A DNA stretch of 64,000 nt from Pseudomonas sp. N40(2020) (GTDB lineage Bacteria; Pseudomonadota; Gammaproteobacteria; Pseudomonadales; Pseudomonadaceae), in NCBI RefSeq assembly GCF_014472415.1, contig NZ_JACSZV010000005.1, forward strand, positions 153,259 to 217,258, read 5' to 3'. How positions within the stretch are numbered: position 1 is the first letter of the stretch; each line of letters begins with the position of its first letter. The position numbers and the translations under genes are program-made. The notes under the pieces were generated by a model. That model searched no databases and was not told the DNA's origin. It saw only the letters and a program-made list of their open reading frames with translations. This document shows, one piece after another, positions 56,637 through 64,000 of this stretch.

Positions 56637-57146
56637 ATGACTATTTCCCTGTACGCTGCATCCATCCCGGTTTTTCAACAAATGCTCAGCGCCCTGAGCG
56701 ATGTGCTGAAAAAGGCTGAAGCCCACGCCACCGAGAAAAACATCGACCCGAACGCCTTCCTGCAAGCGCGTCTGTACCCGGACATGTTCCCGCTGGTGCG
56801 TCAGGTGCAGATTGCCGTCGATTTCGCCAAAGGTGTTTCCTCGCGTCTGGCTGAGGTCGAAGTGCCGAAGTACGACGACACTGAAACCACCTTCGCCGAG
56901 CTGCAAGCGCTGATCGCCAAGGTTCTGGCCTACATCGGCGAGATCAAGCCTGAGCAGATCAATGGCAAGGAAGGCATCGAAATCGTCACCCGTCCGGGCA
57001 CACCAAAAGAGAAGCGCTTCAGCGGTCAGGCTTACCTGCTGACTTACGGTTTGCCGCAGTTCTTCTTCCACGTCACCACCACTTATGCGCTGCTGCGTCA
57101 TAACGGTGTTGAAGTGGGTAAACGCGATTACATGGGCGCGTTCTAA
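56637..57146 (+). CDS. DUF1993 family protein
   Basis: A 169-residue protein starting MTISLYAASIPVFQQMLSAL. Blocks LQARLYPDMFPLVRQVQIAVDFAKGVSSRLA and QAYLLTYGLPQFFFHVTTTYALLRHNGVEVGKRDYMG match DUF1993, a DinB-like four-helix family without assigned function. It is divergent from yceH, and the long in-frame upstream extension is just antisense to that gene. Confidence 0.9.
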   Translation: MTISLYAASIPVFQQMLSALSDVLKKAEAHATEKNIDPNAFLQARLYPDMFPLVRQVQIAVDFAKGVSSRLAEVEVPKYDDTETTFAELQALIAKVLAYIGEIKPEQINGKEGIEIVTRPGTPKEKRFSGQAYLLTYGLPQFFFHVTTTYALLRHNGVEVGKRDYMGAF

Positions 57147-57160
57147 ATCGCCAGAAGCCT

Positions 57161-57315
57161 CTCACCCTAACCCTCTCCCAGGGGAGAGGGGACTGATCGC
57201 GTTGTTTGTTCGAGATACGCCGACCTGATCTATCGAGTCGAACTCAGGTTTTGAACAGCACACAAATCAGCTCCCTTTCCCCCTCGCCCCCTTGGGGGGA
57301 GAGGGTTGGGGTGAG
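57161..57315. repeat. Inverted repeat of the CTCACCCTAACCCTCTCCC type, class E
   Basis: The motif at 57161-57179 is mirrored by GGGAGAGGGTTGGGGTGAG ending at 57315, with a local hairpin in the first arm. This is a widespread proteobacterial intergenic repeat. Confidence 0.82.
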
Positions 57316-57334
57316 GGGGGAAAGATCTCAGGCA

Positions 57335-57373
57335 CAAAAAAGCCCGCCCAGGTTCACAACTCGGCGGGCTTTT
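57335..57373. terminator. Bidirectional terminator, serving sstT
   Basis: Stem AGCCCGCC (57341-57348) with GGCGGGCT (57363-57370), A-run on one side and T-run on the other, 15 bases beyond the sstT stop. Confidence 0.85.
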
Positions 57374-57387
57374 CATTGCGGCGATGA

Positions 57388-58620
57388 TTACGCGGTACGT
57401 TGAGCTTTCTCTTCCTCACCCAAACAAGCCGCTGCGGTAAACAGCACATCCGTAGACGAGTTCAGTGCGGTTTCTGCCGAATCCTGCAACACGCCAATGA
57501 TGAAACCGACCGCCACCACCTGCATGGCGATCTCGCTTGGAATGCCGAAAAGGCTGCACGCCAGCGGAATCAGCAACAACGAACCACCGGCCACACCCGA
57601 AGCACCGCAGGCGCAGATCGCCGCCACGACGCTGAGCAGGATGGCGGTGGGAATGTCCACGGCAATGCCCAAGGTGTGTACGGCCGCGAGGGTCAGCACG
57701 GTGATGGTGATCGCCGCGCCCGCCATGTTGATGGTCGCACCCAGCGGGATCGACACCGAATACGTGTCTTCATGCAGGCCCAGACGTTTGCTCAACTCCA
57801 GATTGACCGGAATGTTCGCCGCCGAACTGCGGGTGAAGAACGCGGTGATACCGCTTTCGCGCAGGCACTTGAGAGTCAGCGGGTACGGGTTGCGACGCAA
57901 CTTCCAGAACACGATCAACGGGTTCATCACCAGTGCTACGAAGAGCATGCAGCCCAAAAGCACAGCGAGCAGGTGTGCGTAACCGATCAGCGCGCCGAAA
58001 CCTGAGGTGGCGAGAGTCGACGCCACCAGACCGAAAATACCCAGCGGCGCAAAACGGATCACCACCCGCACGATCACGGTGACGCCGTTGGACAGATCGC
58101 CGAGCACTTCGCGCGTCGTATCACCGGCATGGCGAATCGCGACGCCCATGCCGATCGCCCACGCCAGAATACCGATGAAGTTGGCGTTCATCAGCGCACT
58201 CACCGGGTTGTCGACCACGCTCAACAGCAGGCTTTGCAGCACTTCGGCGATACCGCCCGGTGCGCTCACCGCAATGTTGTCGGTGGACAGCACCAGGTGC
58301 GACGGAAACGTCATGCTGGCAACCACCGCGACCACCGCCGCAGCGAACGTGCCCAGCAGATACAGAAACAGAATCGGCCGAATGTGGGTTTCCTGGCCGT
58401 GCTTGTGGTTGGCAATCGAGGCCATCACCAGCACAAATACCAGGATCGGCGCCACGGCTTTCAGCGCCGACACGAATACCTTGCCGATAAATGCGCTGCC
58501 TTTCGCCGCGTCCGGGGCAAATATCGCCAGGGCGATACCGGCAATCAGGCCGATCAGGATCTGCGCGACCAGACTCAAGTTCTTGATGCGGTGCAATAGA
58601 GAAGGGGAAGAAGCGGTCAT
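57388..58620 (-). CDS. sstT: Sodium:serine/threonine symporter
   Basis: A 410-residue dicarboxylate/amino acid:cation symporter. The start [22 protein letters not shown] is typical of SstT. The substrate-binding half has [22 protein letters not shown] (serine-rich hairpin loop), [23 protein letters not shown] and [23 protein letters not shown]. It takes up serine and threonine with sodium. It stands alone with a terminator. Confidence 0.95.
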   Translation of the reverse strand: MTASSPSLLHRIKNLSLVAQILIGLIAGIALAIFAPDAAKGSAFIGKVFVSALKAVAPILVFVLVMASIANHKHGQETHIRPILFLYLLGTFAAAVVAVVASMTFPSHLVLSTDNIAVSAPGGIAEVLQSLLLSVVDNPVSALMNANFIGILAWAIGMGVAIRHAGDTTREVLGDLSNGVTVIVRVVIRFAPLGIFGLVASTLATSGFGALIGYAHLLAVLLGCMLFVALVMNPLIVFWKLRRNPYPLTLKCLRESGITAFFTRSSAANIPVNLELSKRLGLHEDTYSVSIPLGATINMAGAAITITVLTLAAVHTLGIAVDIPTAILLSVVAAICACGASGVAGGSLLLIPLACSLFGIPSEIAMQVVAVGFIIGVLQDSAETALNSSTDVLFTAAACLGEEEKAQRTA

Positions 58621-58957
58621 AACGGCATCTCTGATTTTTTATAGGGTGCAAGGCTGCGTGAACGCGGTGACAAAATCGGGGGCAGGCCACCGTCACGAGC
58701 CGAAAGGGCTGAGGCTGTATCAACGCCAATAAACTTGGTGTTGAACAGGCTGTACGTTTTTCAGGGCGCGGACTTTATCACAGCGTAGGCTTTGTCCTTC
58801 AGGCCTGTGACGATCTGCCACTCGATTGATCGGCAAGTCGGCAGCTTTGTGCAAGTCAGGCTGGAAACACTCTGTTAAGATTCTCCATCCTCATTTTCAA
58901 GTTCTGCCAGCGGGCCCTCCGGTCATCGCTGGTGTCGTCGTTTTGCTGGAGTTCCCC
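58621..58957. other. Gene-free divergent intergenic region
   Basis: About 340 bases between sstT and the divergent MFS gene; presumably promoters for both. No terminator, REP or gene seen. Confidence 0.5.
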
Positions 58958-60121
58958 ATGTTGTTGCCCATCCTTCTGTTGTCTGCCGCCGGATTCACGG
59001 TACTGACCACGGAATTCGTCATCGTCGGCCTGCTGCCGGCGATTGCCCGCGACCTTGCGGTCACCATCCCGCAGGCCGGGCTGCTGGTCACGCTGTTCGC
59101 CTTTACTGTGGCGATGTTCGGCCCATTCCTGACCGCGTATTTCGCCCGCTTCGAGCGCCGCAAGCTGTTCATCAGCATTTTGATCATGTTCGGCCTGGCC
59201 AATACCGTTGCCGCACTGGCGCCGAACATTTGGGTGATGGCGATTGCCCGATTGATCCCGGCGCTGGGTCTTCCAGTGTTCTGGGCACTGGCCAGCGAGA
59301 CGGCCGTGGACATCGTCGGCCCGGACTTCGCCGGCCGTGCCATCGCCAAGATCGGCTTCGGTATCGTCTGCGCCACGGTGTTTGGCATTCCTGTCGGCAC
59401 GCTGATTTCCGATGCATTGGGCTGGCGCAGCGCGTTCGGCATCCTCGCAGTGATCGCGTTTGCCAAGGCGCTGTTGCTGTTTGTTTATTTGCCAAAAACC
59501 AATCTGCACCAGCATCAGGTCAGCTTCCGCTCGCAGTTCAAGATCCTGCGCAGTCCGTTGATGATCGGCCACATCGTGCTGTCGATCCTGGTGTTCAGCG
59601 GCATGTTTACCGTTTACACCTATCTCGCAGACATCCTTGAGCGCCTGGCGGGTTTCAACGGCACGGTGGTTGGCTGGTGCCTGATGGGCTTTGGCGCGGT
59701 CGGTCTGATCGGCAACTCGTTGGGCGGCCGTGCGGTGGATCGGCATCCGCTGGGGGCGTCGGTATTGTTCTGTGCGTTCATGATTGCCGGCATGGTGTCG
59801 CTGGTGCCGAACATTCATTCGCCGCTGGGGCTGACGGTGGCGATGGGCATCTGGGGCGTGACCCAGGCGGCGTTGTTCCTGGTCAGCCACGTGCGCCTGA
59901 TGAAAGCCGCGCCAGAAGCGCCGGCCTTCGCCGCCTCGTTGAATATTGCCGGGGCCAATCTGGGGATTGGCCTGGGCGCCATGGTCGGTGGTCGGGTGAT
60001 CGACAGCGCGGGTCTGGGCTTTCTCGGATTCGCCGCTGCAGGGTTCATTCTGCTGTCGGTATTCCTCGCCATGGTGTTGATGACGCTCAAGCCGCGCGAA
60101 ATGTGCACAGACGCCTCATAA
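58958..60121 (+). CDS. MFS transporter, DHA1 efflux type
   Basis: A 387-residue, 12-helix protein. It begins MLLPILLLSAAGFTVLTTEFVIVGLLPAIARDL, has the motif A region ARFERRKLFISIL and a helix-5 motif GIPVGTLISDALGWRSAFG. Close in type to AraJ/YdhP-like exporters. GGAG lies six bases before ATG 58958; the frame upstream to 58826 has no site. Its stop overlaps the convergent nhaR-like gene by six bases. Substrate unknown. Confidence 0.9.
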   Translation: MLLPILLLSAAGFTVLTTEFVIVGLLPAIARDLAVTIPQAGLLVTLFAFTVAMFGPFLTAYFARFERRKLFISILIMFGLANTVAALAPNIWVMAIARLIPALGLPVFWALASETAVDIVGPDFAGRAIAKIGFGIVCATVFGIPVGTLISDALGWRSAFGILAVIAFAKALLLFVYLPKTNLHQHQVSFRSQFKILRSPLMIGHIVLSILVFSGMFTVYTYLADILERLAGFNGTVVGWCLMGFGAVGLIGNSLGGRAVDRHPLGASVLFCAFMIAGMVSLVPNIHSPLGLTVAMGIWGVTQAALFLVSHVRLMKAAPEAPAFAASLNIAGANLGIGLGAMVGGRVIDSAGLGFLGFAAAGFILLSVFLAMVLMTLKPREMCTDAS

Positions 60122-61015
60122 GGTAGTAAACAACTCGCGTCGGGCACCTTCGGTAATCGCAACGATGCCGGGGTGCTTGACCTTGCGCTCCACCGAAATG
60201 GCGTAGAACGACTCGGTCACCGCGTCCGTCTGGCCAATCAACTGAACGCCGTACTGGCGCTTCACCTCATCGGCAATCACGCTCGGGCCGATAAAAATCC
60301 CGCTGCCGGATTGGCCGAATGCCTGCATCAAGGCACTGTCATCGAACTCGCCGACGATCTGCGGCTGGATCTGCTGCTCGGCGAACCAGCGCTGCAAACG
60401 ACTGCGCACCACGGTTTCCGCCCCGGGAATCAACAGCGGTGCACCGTGCAGGCTGCGCGGAAAATCCTGCCCGTAGCGCGTCGCCAGTTCGGCGGTGGCG
60501 AAAAAACTGATCCCGCATTCGCCGAGTTTCTGACTGTAGCCCTTGATGTCGAGGTGCGATGGCATCGGGCTGTCGGAGATCACCAGATCCAGCCGCTGGA
60601 TGGCCAGGTCTGCCAGCAATCGTTCGAGTTTGTCTTCGCGGCAGGTGATGCGCAGTGGCTCGTTCAACTCCATGGTCGGTGCGATCAGGCGATAGACGAT
60701 GGATTTCGGCACCACATCGGCGACGCCGACGCGGAACAGGATCTGCTGTTCATTGGGCTGGGCGCGCAGCATCAGTTCCAGTTCGCCGCCGAGCTGAAAC
60801 ATCTGTTCGGCGTAGGGCAGGGCCTGACGCCCGGCTTCGGTGAGTTCCAGTTGCCGGCCAACCCGTTTGAACAACTCGATGCCGTAAGTCTGTTCGAGCA
60901 GGGAAATCTGCCCGCTGATGGTCTGCGGGGTCAGGTTCAGTTGCTCGCAGGCGCGCACGATGCTGCCGGTTTTGGCTACAACCCAGAAGTAGTGCAGCTG
61001 TCGGTAATTGAGCAT
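60116..61015 (-). CDS. LysR-family regulator, NhaR-like
   Basis: A 299-residue LysR regulator beginning MLNYRQLHYFWVVAKTGSIVRA, with the helix-turn-helix around CEQLNLTPQTISGQISLLEQTYG. The effector part has PTMELNEPLRITCREDKLERLLADLA and LDLVISDSPMPSH, the signature of NhaR, the activator of Na+/H+ antiporter genes in E. coli. No antiporter gene is next to it. A lipoprotein-terC pair lies divergently and could be its target. Confidence 0.87.
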   Translation of the reverse strand: MLNYRQLHYFWVVAKTGSIVRACEQLNLTPQTISGQISLLEQTYGIELFKRVGRQLELTEAGRQALPYAEQMFQLGGELELMLRAQPNEQQILFRVGVADVVPKSIVYRLIAPTMELNEPLRITCREDKLERLLADLAIQRLDLVISDSPMPSHLDIKGYSQKLGECGISFFATAELATRYGQDFPRSLHGAPLLIPGAETVVRSRLQRWFAEQQIQPQIVGEFDDSALMQAFGQSGSGIFIGPSVIADEVKRQYGVQLIGQTDAVTESFYAISVERKVKHPGIVAITEGARRELFTTL

Positions 61016-61148
61016 GGTGTTCTTCAGTTCGTAAAAACCGAAGTATAGCCGCTAAAAAAACGAATTTTCCTGAAGTGTTTGCCTCCCTAGAATGCCCAGC
61101 CATCGACGGCCGGTCTGCGACCCTGTCTGTTCATTCGAAGGAAACCTC

Positions 61149-61391
61149 ATGAAATACACATTCCCTGTCCTGATGTTTACGTCTTTACTGGTTCTGGCCG
61201 GTTGCGATCAGGCCGAGAAAAGCGCCCAGCAGTTGATGGGCAAGGCGGCTGAAAGCGCCAAGCAAGCCATCGACGATACCCATAAAGCCGCCGAACAGGC
61301 GCTCAGTGATGCCACTGGCGGGTTGATCGAGAAAAAAGAATCAACGGAAAAAGATGCGGAACAATCCGAATCGTCCTCCAAAACCATCTAA
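61149..61391 (+). CDS. Small lipoprotein with helical, amphipathic body
   Basis: An 80-residue protein with signal MFTSLLVLAGC. The mature chain is Ala/Lys/Glu-rich and helical (AAESAKQAIDDTHKAAEQALSDA), ending in a charged tail rich in Lys, Glu and Ser. AAGGAA precedes ATG 61149. terC begins 29 bases downstream, so they are probably cotranscribed. No function is known. Confidence 0.78.
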   Translation: MKYTFPVLMFTSLLVLAGCDQAEKSAQQLMGKAAESAKQAIDDTHKAAEQALSDATGGLIEKKESTEKDAEQSESSSKTI

Positions 61392-61420
61392 ACCGTATTA
61401 CACAGAGTCAGGACTGAACC

Positions 61421-62170
61421 ATGGAATATCTGTTGGAACTCGCCGCCAGCCCCACCGCCTGGGTTGCTTTGGCCACACTGGTGGTGATGGAAATCGTGCT
61501 CGGCATCGATAACCTGATCTTTATCTCGATCCTGACAAACAAACTGCCCGAGCAGCACCGGCAGAAAGCGCGCCGCATCGGTATCGGCATGGCGTTGATT
61601 CTGCGCCTGGCGCTGTTGAGCACCATCGCCTTCATCGTGCAGTTGACTGAGCCAGTCATCGAAATCCTCGGCCAGGCCTTCTCCTGGAAGGACATGATCC
61701 TGATCGCCGGTGGTCTGTTCCTGGTCTGGAAAGCGACGACCGAGATTCACCACAGCATGGATCCGTCGCCGGAAGACCCGAAATCGGCCACCTCGACAGT
61801 GACCTTGGGCTTTGCCGCCGCCATTGGCCAGATTCTGCTGCTCGACATGGTGTTCTCGATCGACAGCATCATTACTGCGGTCGGTATGACCGAACACTTG
61901 CCTATCATGATCATTGCGGTGGTGGTGTCGGTACTGGTGATGTTGCTGGCGGCTGATCCGCTGGCCAAGTTCATCAACGACAATCCGACTGTCGTGATGC
62001 TGGCCCTGGGCTTCCTGATCATGATCGGCATGACGCTGATCGCCGAAGGCTTCGGTGCCCACGTACCGAAAGGTTATGTGTATGCAGCGATGGCGTTCTC
62101 GGCGGGGATTGAGGTGCTGAACATGTTGTCGCGCCGGGCCCGGCAGAAGAAGTTGGCTGTGCAAGCGTAA
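61421..62170 (+). CDS. TerC family integral membrane protein
   Basis: A 249-residue protein with seven or so helices. The metal-binding family motifs are present: [18 protein letters not shown] near residue 20 and [21 protein letters not shown] near 145, each with conserved Asp. It resembles E. coli YgdQ/YoaE-type TerC proteins, thought to export manganese or calcium. A perfect 19-base terminator follows. Confidence 0.93.
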   Translation: MEYLLELAASPTAWVALATLVVMEIVLGIDNLIFISILTNKLPEQHRQKARRIGIGMALILRLALLSTIAFIVQLTEPVIEILGQAFSWKDMILIAGGLFLVWKATTEIHHSMDPSPEDPKSATSTVTLGFAAAIGQILLLDMVFSIDSIITAVGMTEHLPIMIIAVVVSVLVMLLAADPLAKFINDNPTVVMLALGFLIMIGMTLIAEGFGAHVPKGYVYAAMAFSAGIEVLNMLSRRARQKKLAVQA

Positions 62171-62183
62171 ACGCTAACAAGCC

Positions 62184-62223
62184 AAAAGGCCGCCTGAACT
62201 CCCGGAGTTCAGGCGGCCTTTTT
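62184..62223. terminator. Bidirectional terminator
   Basis: Perfect 19-base inverted repeat (62184-62202 and 62204-62222) including the A and T runs, between terC and the convergent small membrane protein gene. Confidence 0.93.
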
Positions 62224-62241
62224 GGTGGCTTTTATAGGCGG

Positions 62242-62409
62242 TCAGTGCGCAGTTACGTGACGTACACGATGCTTCACGGCTTTTTCAGCGGGTGCGGACT
62301 GAACAGGGTGGTGATGACGCCGCGCAATCCGCAACACGCCCCACAACATGGCGGCGGCAACAGCCAGCCAACCGGCAATCAACATTACGATAGTCATGGT
62401 CAGGCTCAT
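62242..62409 (-). CDS. Small single-helix membrane protein, 55 residues
   Basis: Begins MSLTMTIVMLIAGWLAVAAA with one transmembrane helix. The cytosolic tail is rich in His and Arg (RIARRHHHPVQ ... VKHRVRHVTAH). A strong site GAGGAGG lies before ATG 62409. No family is recognised; the His-rich tail could bind metal, which is only a suggestion. Confidence 0.68.
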   Translation of the reverse strand: MSLTMTIVMLIAGWLAVAAAMLWGVLRIARRHHHPVQSAPAEKAVKHRVRHVTAH

Positions 62410-62643
62410 CAGTGCCTCCTCTTTGCCCTGCATCGGGCACACGCTTTTTCAATTCGTTCTGTTTCAGTGACAGTCTAGTCAACAAGGTGTTTCAGGCTAT
62501 TGACCAAAGGTCGGTGGTGACCAATCAGTTCGCTCTATGCAATCGATGTCTCTACGGTTTAAGGCTATACCGCAGCCTTGCACCACCCTATGATCGTGAA
62601 CCTTGCCGGAACACGATGACCGGCGTCTGAACAGAGAGTGACA

Positions 62644-63315
62644 ATGGTGCAGGTATTTTCTCGAATTCGTGCAGCGCTGTTGTCGGTTGGCTGCGCGGCC
62701 CTTTTGGTCGGGTGTGCAGGCAATGTTGCGCCCGAGGTCAAGCGATTGCCGGAGCGGGTCGAGCTGAGCGGCACGTTCTATCGCGGCGAAGCCAATCAGT
62801 CCGGGCCGCAAGTGTTGGCCAGCCTGTTGTCGCAGCAGGGCATCGTGATTACCCCGGGTTTGCTGGAAAAACCGCTGCACCTGCCCGGCGGCGAAGACAA
62901 GTTGCAGCAAAATATCCAGAACCTGGCTCGGGAATACGGCATGGTCGTGTATCCGCTGGACAAGAGCCTGCCTGCATTGCTCACCCAGGTCGCGGCGGGT
63001 TATCCAGTAATGGTGCGCTTCAGCGAAGGCTCGGCGTTCTGGGCTGAACCGCGCTACGCGATTCTTTCCGGCTACGATCGTAATAAACAGAACGTGCTGT
63101 TGCGTGCGGGCATGAACCGTCGCGAATTGATGAGTTTCAGTGCTTTTGAATCGGCATTCGAAAAGTCCGGCGGCTGGGCCATATTGATCCAGAAGCCTTC
63201 GCAGATTCCGGCATCGGTTGATCATCAGCGCTGGCTCAAGGCTGCCGATGAGCTATCCCGGGCGGGTCAGGAGCCGGAAGCGGCGCAGGCGCGCAAGGCG
63301 CTGGCTGCGCACTGA
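62644..63315 (+). CDS. Lipoprotein with a C39-peptidase-like domain lacking catalytic residues
   Basis: A 223-residue protein with lipobox LLVGC (Cys24). The mature part recalls the papain-like C39 fold: the catalytic helix region reads EANQSGPQVLASLL, with Ser53 where active members have Cys in a QCGP motif. The later His region reads EPRYAILSGYDRNKQNVLLRAG, with Arg-Tyr where a His is expected. A helical C-terminus (LKAADELSRAGQEPEAAQARKAL) follows. It is probably a non-catalytic member. GAGAG precedes ATG 62644. Confidence 0.72.
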   Translation: MVQVFSRIRAALLSVGCAALLVGCAGNVAPEVKRLPERVELSGTFYRGEANQSGPQVLASLLSQQGIVITPGLLEKPLHLPGGEDKLQQNIQNLAREYGMVVYPLDKSLPALLTQVAAGYPVMVRFSEGSAFWAEPRYAILSGYDRNKQNVLLRAGMNRRELMSFSAFESAFEKSGGWAILIQKPSQIPASVDHQRWLKAADELSRAGQEPEAAQARKALAAH

Positions 63316-63403
63316 GTTCCGTTCGTCATCTGTCGGGCACGACTGAACCCGGCAGGCCTCTCACGGTTATAGCCCGTAGTTCGCGGGCAAATCAGGAGGC
63401 GAC

Positions 63404-63610
63404 ATGACAGACTCTCCATCCCCTCAAGGCCCGCATTCTTACGAGCATTCCTCAAGTGACGATCTGGGGTTTGATCCGGATTCGCCGGATGTCGCCGATC
63501 CGCAAGTCGACCCGATCGGTCCCGCCAAGGCGCCGAAAGATGTGAAGCCAGGCGAGGACGACCAAAAACCGGCCAAACCCTATGATCCGTTAGCCGATCT
63601 GAAACCTTGA
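63404..63610 (+). CDS. Small acidic Pro/Asp-rich protein (possibly DUF6021)
   Basis: A 68-residue, predicted disordered protein with LGFDPDSPDVADPQVDPIGPAKAPKD. AGGAGG six bases before the ATG is strong evidence for translation. It resembles short conserved Pseudomonas proteins; I believe DUF6021 but am not certain. A similar acidic gene follows 12 bases later. Confidence 0.7.
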   Translation: MTDSPSPQGPHSYEHSSSDDLGFDPDSPDVADPQVDPIGPAKAPKDVKPGEDDQKPAKPYDPLADLKP

Positions 63611-63622
63611 TGCGAGGTGCGT

Positions 63623-63826
63623 ATGAGTACCGATTCAAGCTTCGATGACCAAAAGCCGGACAGCGTGCCGACTACGCCTGAAGAGGGCGTGGATCCGGTG
63701 CTGGATCCGGACAGTCCATTGCGCGATCCAATGGCCCGGCCGTTGGTGGCGCCAGGGCTTGTGCCAGATCCGAGTAAGGGCGATGGCATTCCCGACGATG
63801 ACCAAATGCCATTGCCTAATGATTGA
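63623..63826 (+). CDS. Small acidic Pro/Asp-rich protein, second of a pair
   Basis: A 67-residue, predicted disordered protein containing GVDPVLDPDSPLRDPMARPLVAPG and DGIPDDDQMPLPND. Composition and DPDSP motif resemble the preceding gene, so the two may be diverged duplicates. GAGG lies before ATG 63623. A terminator follows. Confidence 0.65.
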   Translation: MSTDSSFDDQKPDSVPTTPEEGVDPVLDPDSPLRDPMARPLVAPGLVPDPSKGDGIPDDDQMPLPND

Positions 63827-63837
63827 TTCGCAGAAAG

Positions 63838-63868
63838 CAAAAAGCCCCGATCACTCGGGGCTTTTTTT
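63838..63868 (+). terminator. Intrinsic terminator
   Basis: Stem AGCCCCGA / TCGGGGCT (63843-63850 and 63855-63862) with a TCAC loop and seven T, ten or so bases after the second small acidic gene. Confidence 0.92.
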
Positions 63869-63873
63869 GTGCT

Positions 63874-64000
63874 GCTGTCCCGTCCTGAATAAGGTTTACA
63901 CCTTCTGACTTCTTTTCAGGAAGGTGAAATGGATACGGGTGCGAAACGCAGTCAGCGTGATTACACACTGGCTTTTAAATTATCGGTCGTCGACCAGGTC
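63874..64000 (+). mobile_element. Left end of an IS3-like insertion sequence, cut by the window edge
   Basis: The terminator is followed by a segment (TGTCCCGTCCTGAATAAGG...) that looks like an IS3-type terminal region. A gene beginning with a transposase OrfA-like N-terminus follows. The exact left end and any target duplication cannot be set without the right end. Confidence 0.6.
63929..64000 (+). CDS. Transposase OrfA N-terminus, truncated by window edge
   Basis: Twenty-four codons, MDTGAKRSQRDYTLAFKLSV then VDQV, open to the end of the window. The YTLAFKLSVVDQV start is typical of the helix-turn-helix of IS3-family OrfA proteins. AGGAAGG lies a few bases before the ATG. Confidence 0.65.
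   Translation, partial: MDTGAKRSQRDYTLAFKLSVVDQV

Overview
The window is GC-rich, densely packed chromosome of a fluorescent-type Pseudomonas, probably of the P. fluorescens group. This is judged from gene content (gudPD, a yejABEF importer, TonB receptors, DUF6124 proteins, polB, sstT, ampR-ampC) and from many Pseudomonas REP/REPIN-type inverted repeats between genes. No rRNA, tRNA, CRISPR array or prophage was recognised. An insertion sequence begins at the right edge.

Layout. 1-4.9 kb: 3' part of a giant autotransporter. 5.0-5.8 kb: a small DUF6124 gene behind a long structured leader. 5.8-7.9 kb: selD-mnmH, the pair that makes selenophosphate and 2-selenouridine tRNA. 8-13.3 kb: housekeeping enzymes (histidine phosphatase, GST, PhzF-like isomerase, a zinc-type HemB, a flavin monooxygenase). 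13.5-19.5 kb: a TonB siderophore receptor, a DUF1615 lipoprotein, a secreted protein built of 13-residue repeats, and an ECF sigma/anti-sigma pair with a DUF3455 protein. 19.7-30.3 kb, all on the minus strand: tonB, exbB, exbD, a 903-residue TonB-dependent receptor and yejABEF. Together these form an envelope-spanning import route, apparently for peptides. Its tonB is broken by an in-frame amber codon. 31.4-42.3 kb: GST, CBS protein, DNA polymerase II, aldo/keto reductase, secreted aldose epimerase, transporters and a GNAT enzyme.

42.3-45.6 kb is the most accessory-looking part. A PtuA/PtuB (Septu-type) ATPase-HNH pair lies divergent to a second DUF6124 gene with its own structured, possibly attenuating leader. 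The whole block sits between two nearly identical terminator hairpins. 45.6-53 kb: ampC/ampR, the glucarate cluster gudD-gudP with a divergent GntR regulator, and an AI-2E-family permease. 53-64 kb: small conserved proteins, an AroE-like dehydrogenase, a cupin, YceH, DUF1993, SstT, an MFS exporter, a NhaR-like regulator, a lipoprotein with TerC, a catalytically dead-looking C39-like lipoprotein, two acidic small proteins and the start of an IS3-like element.

The two points most worth following are the dedicated TonB/ExbBD/receptor/Yej locus with its nonsense tonB, and the two DUF6124 leaders, whose competing complementary segments recall RNA-mediated termination control of the phage P4 immunity type. 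Family names come from reading the translations; no database search was run.
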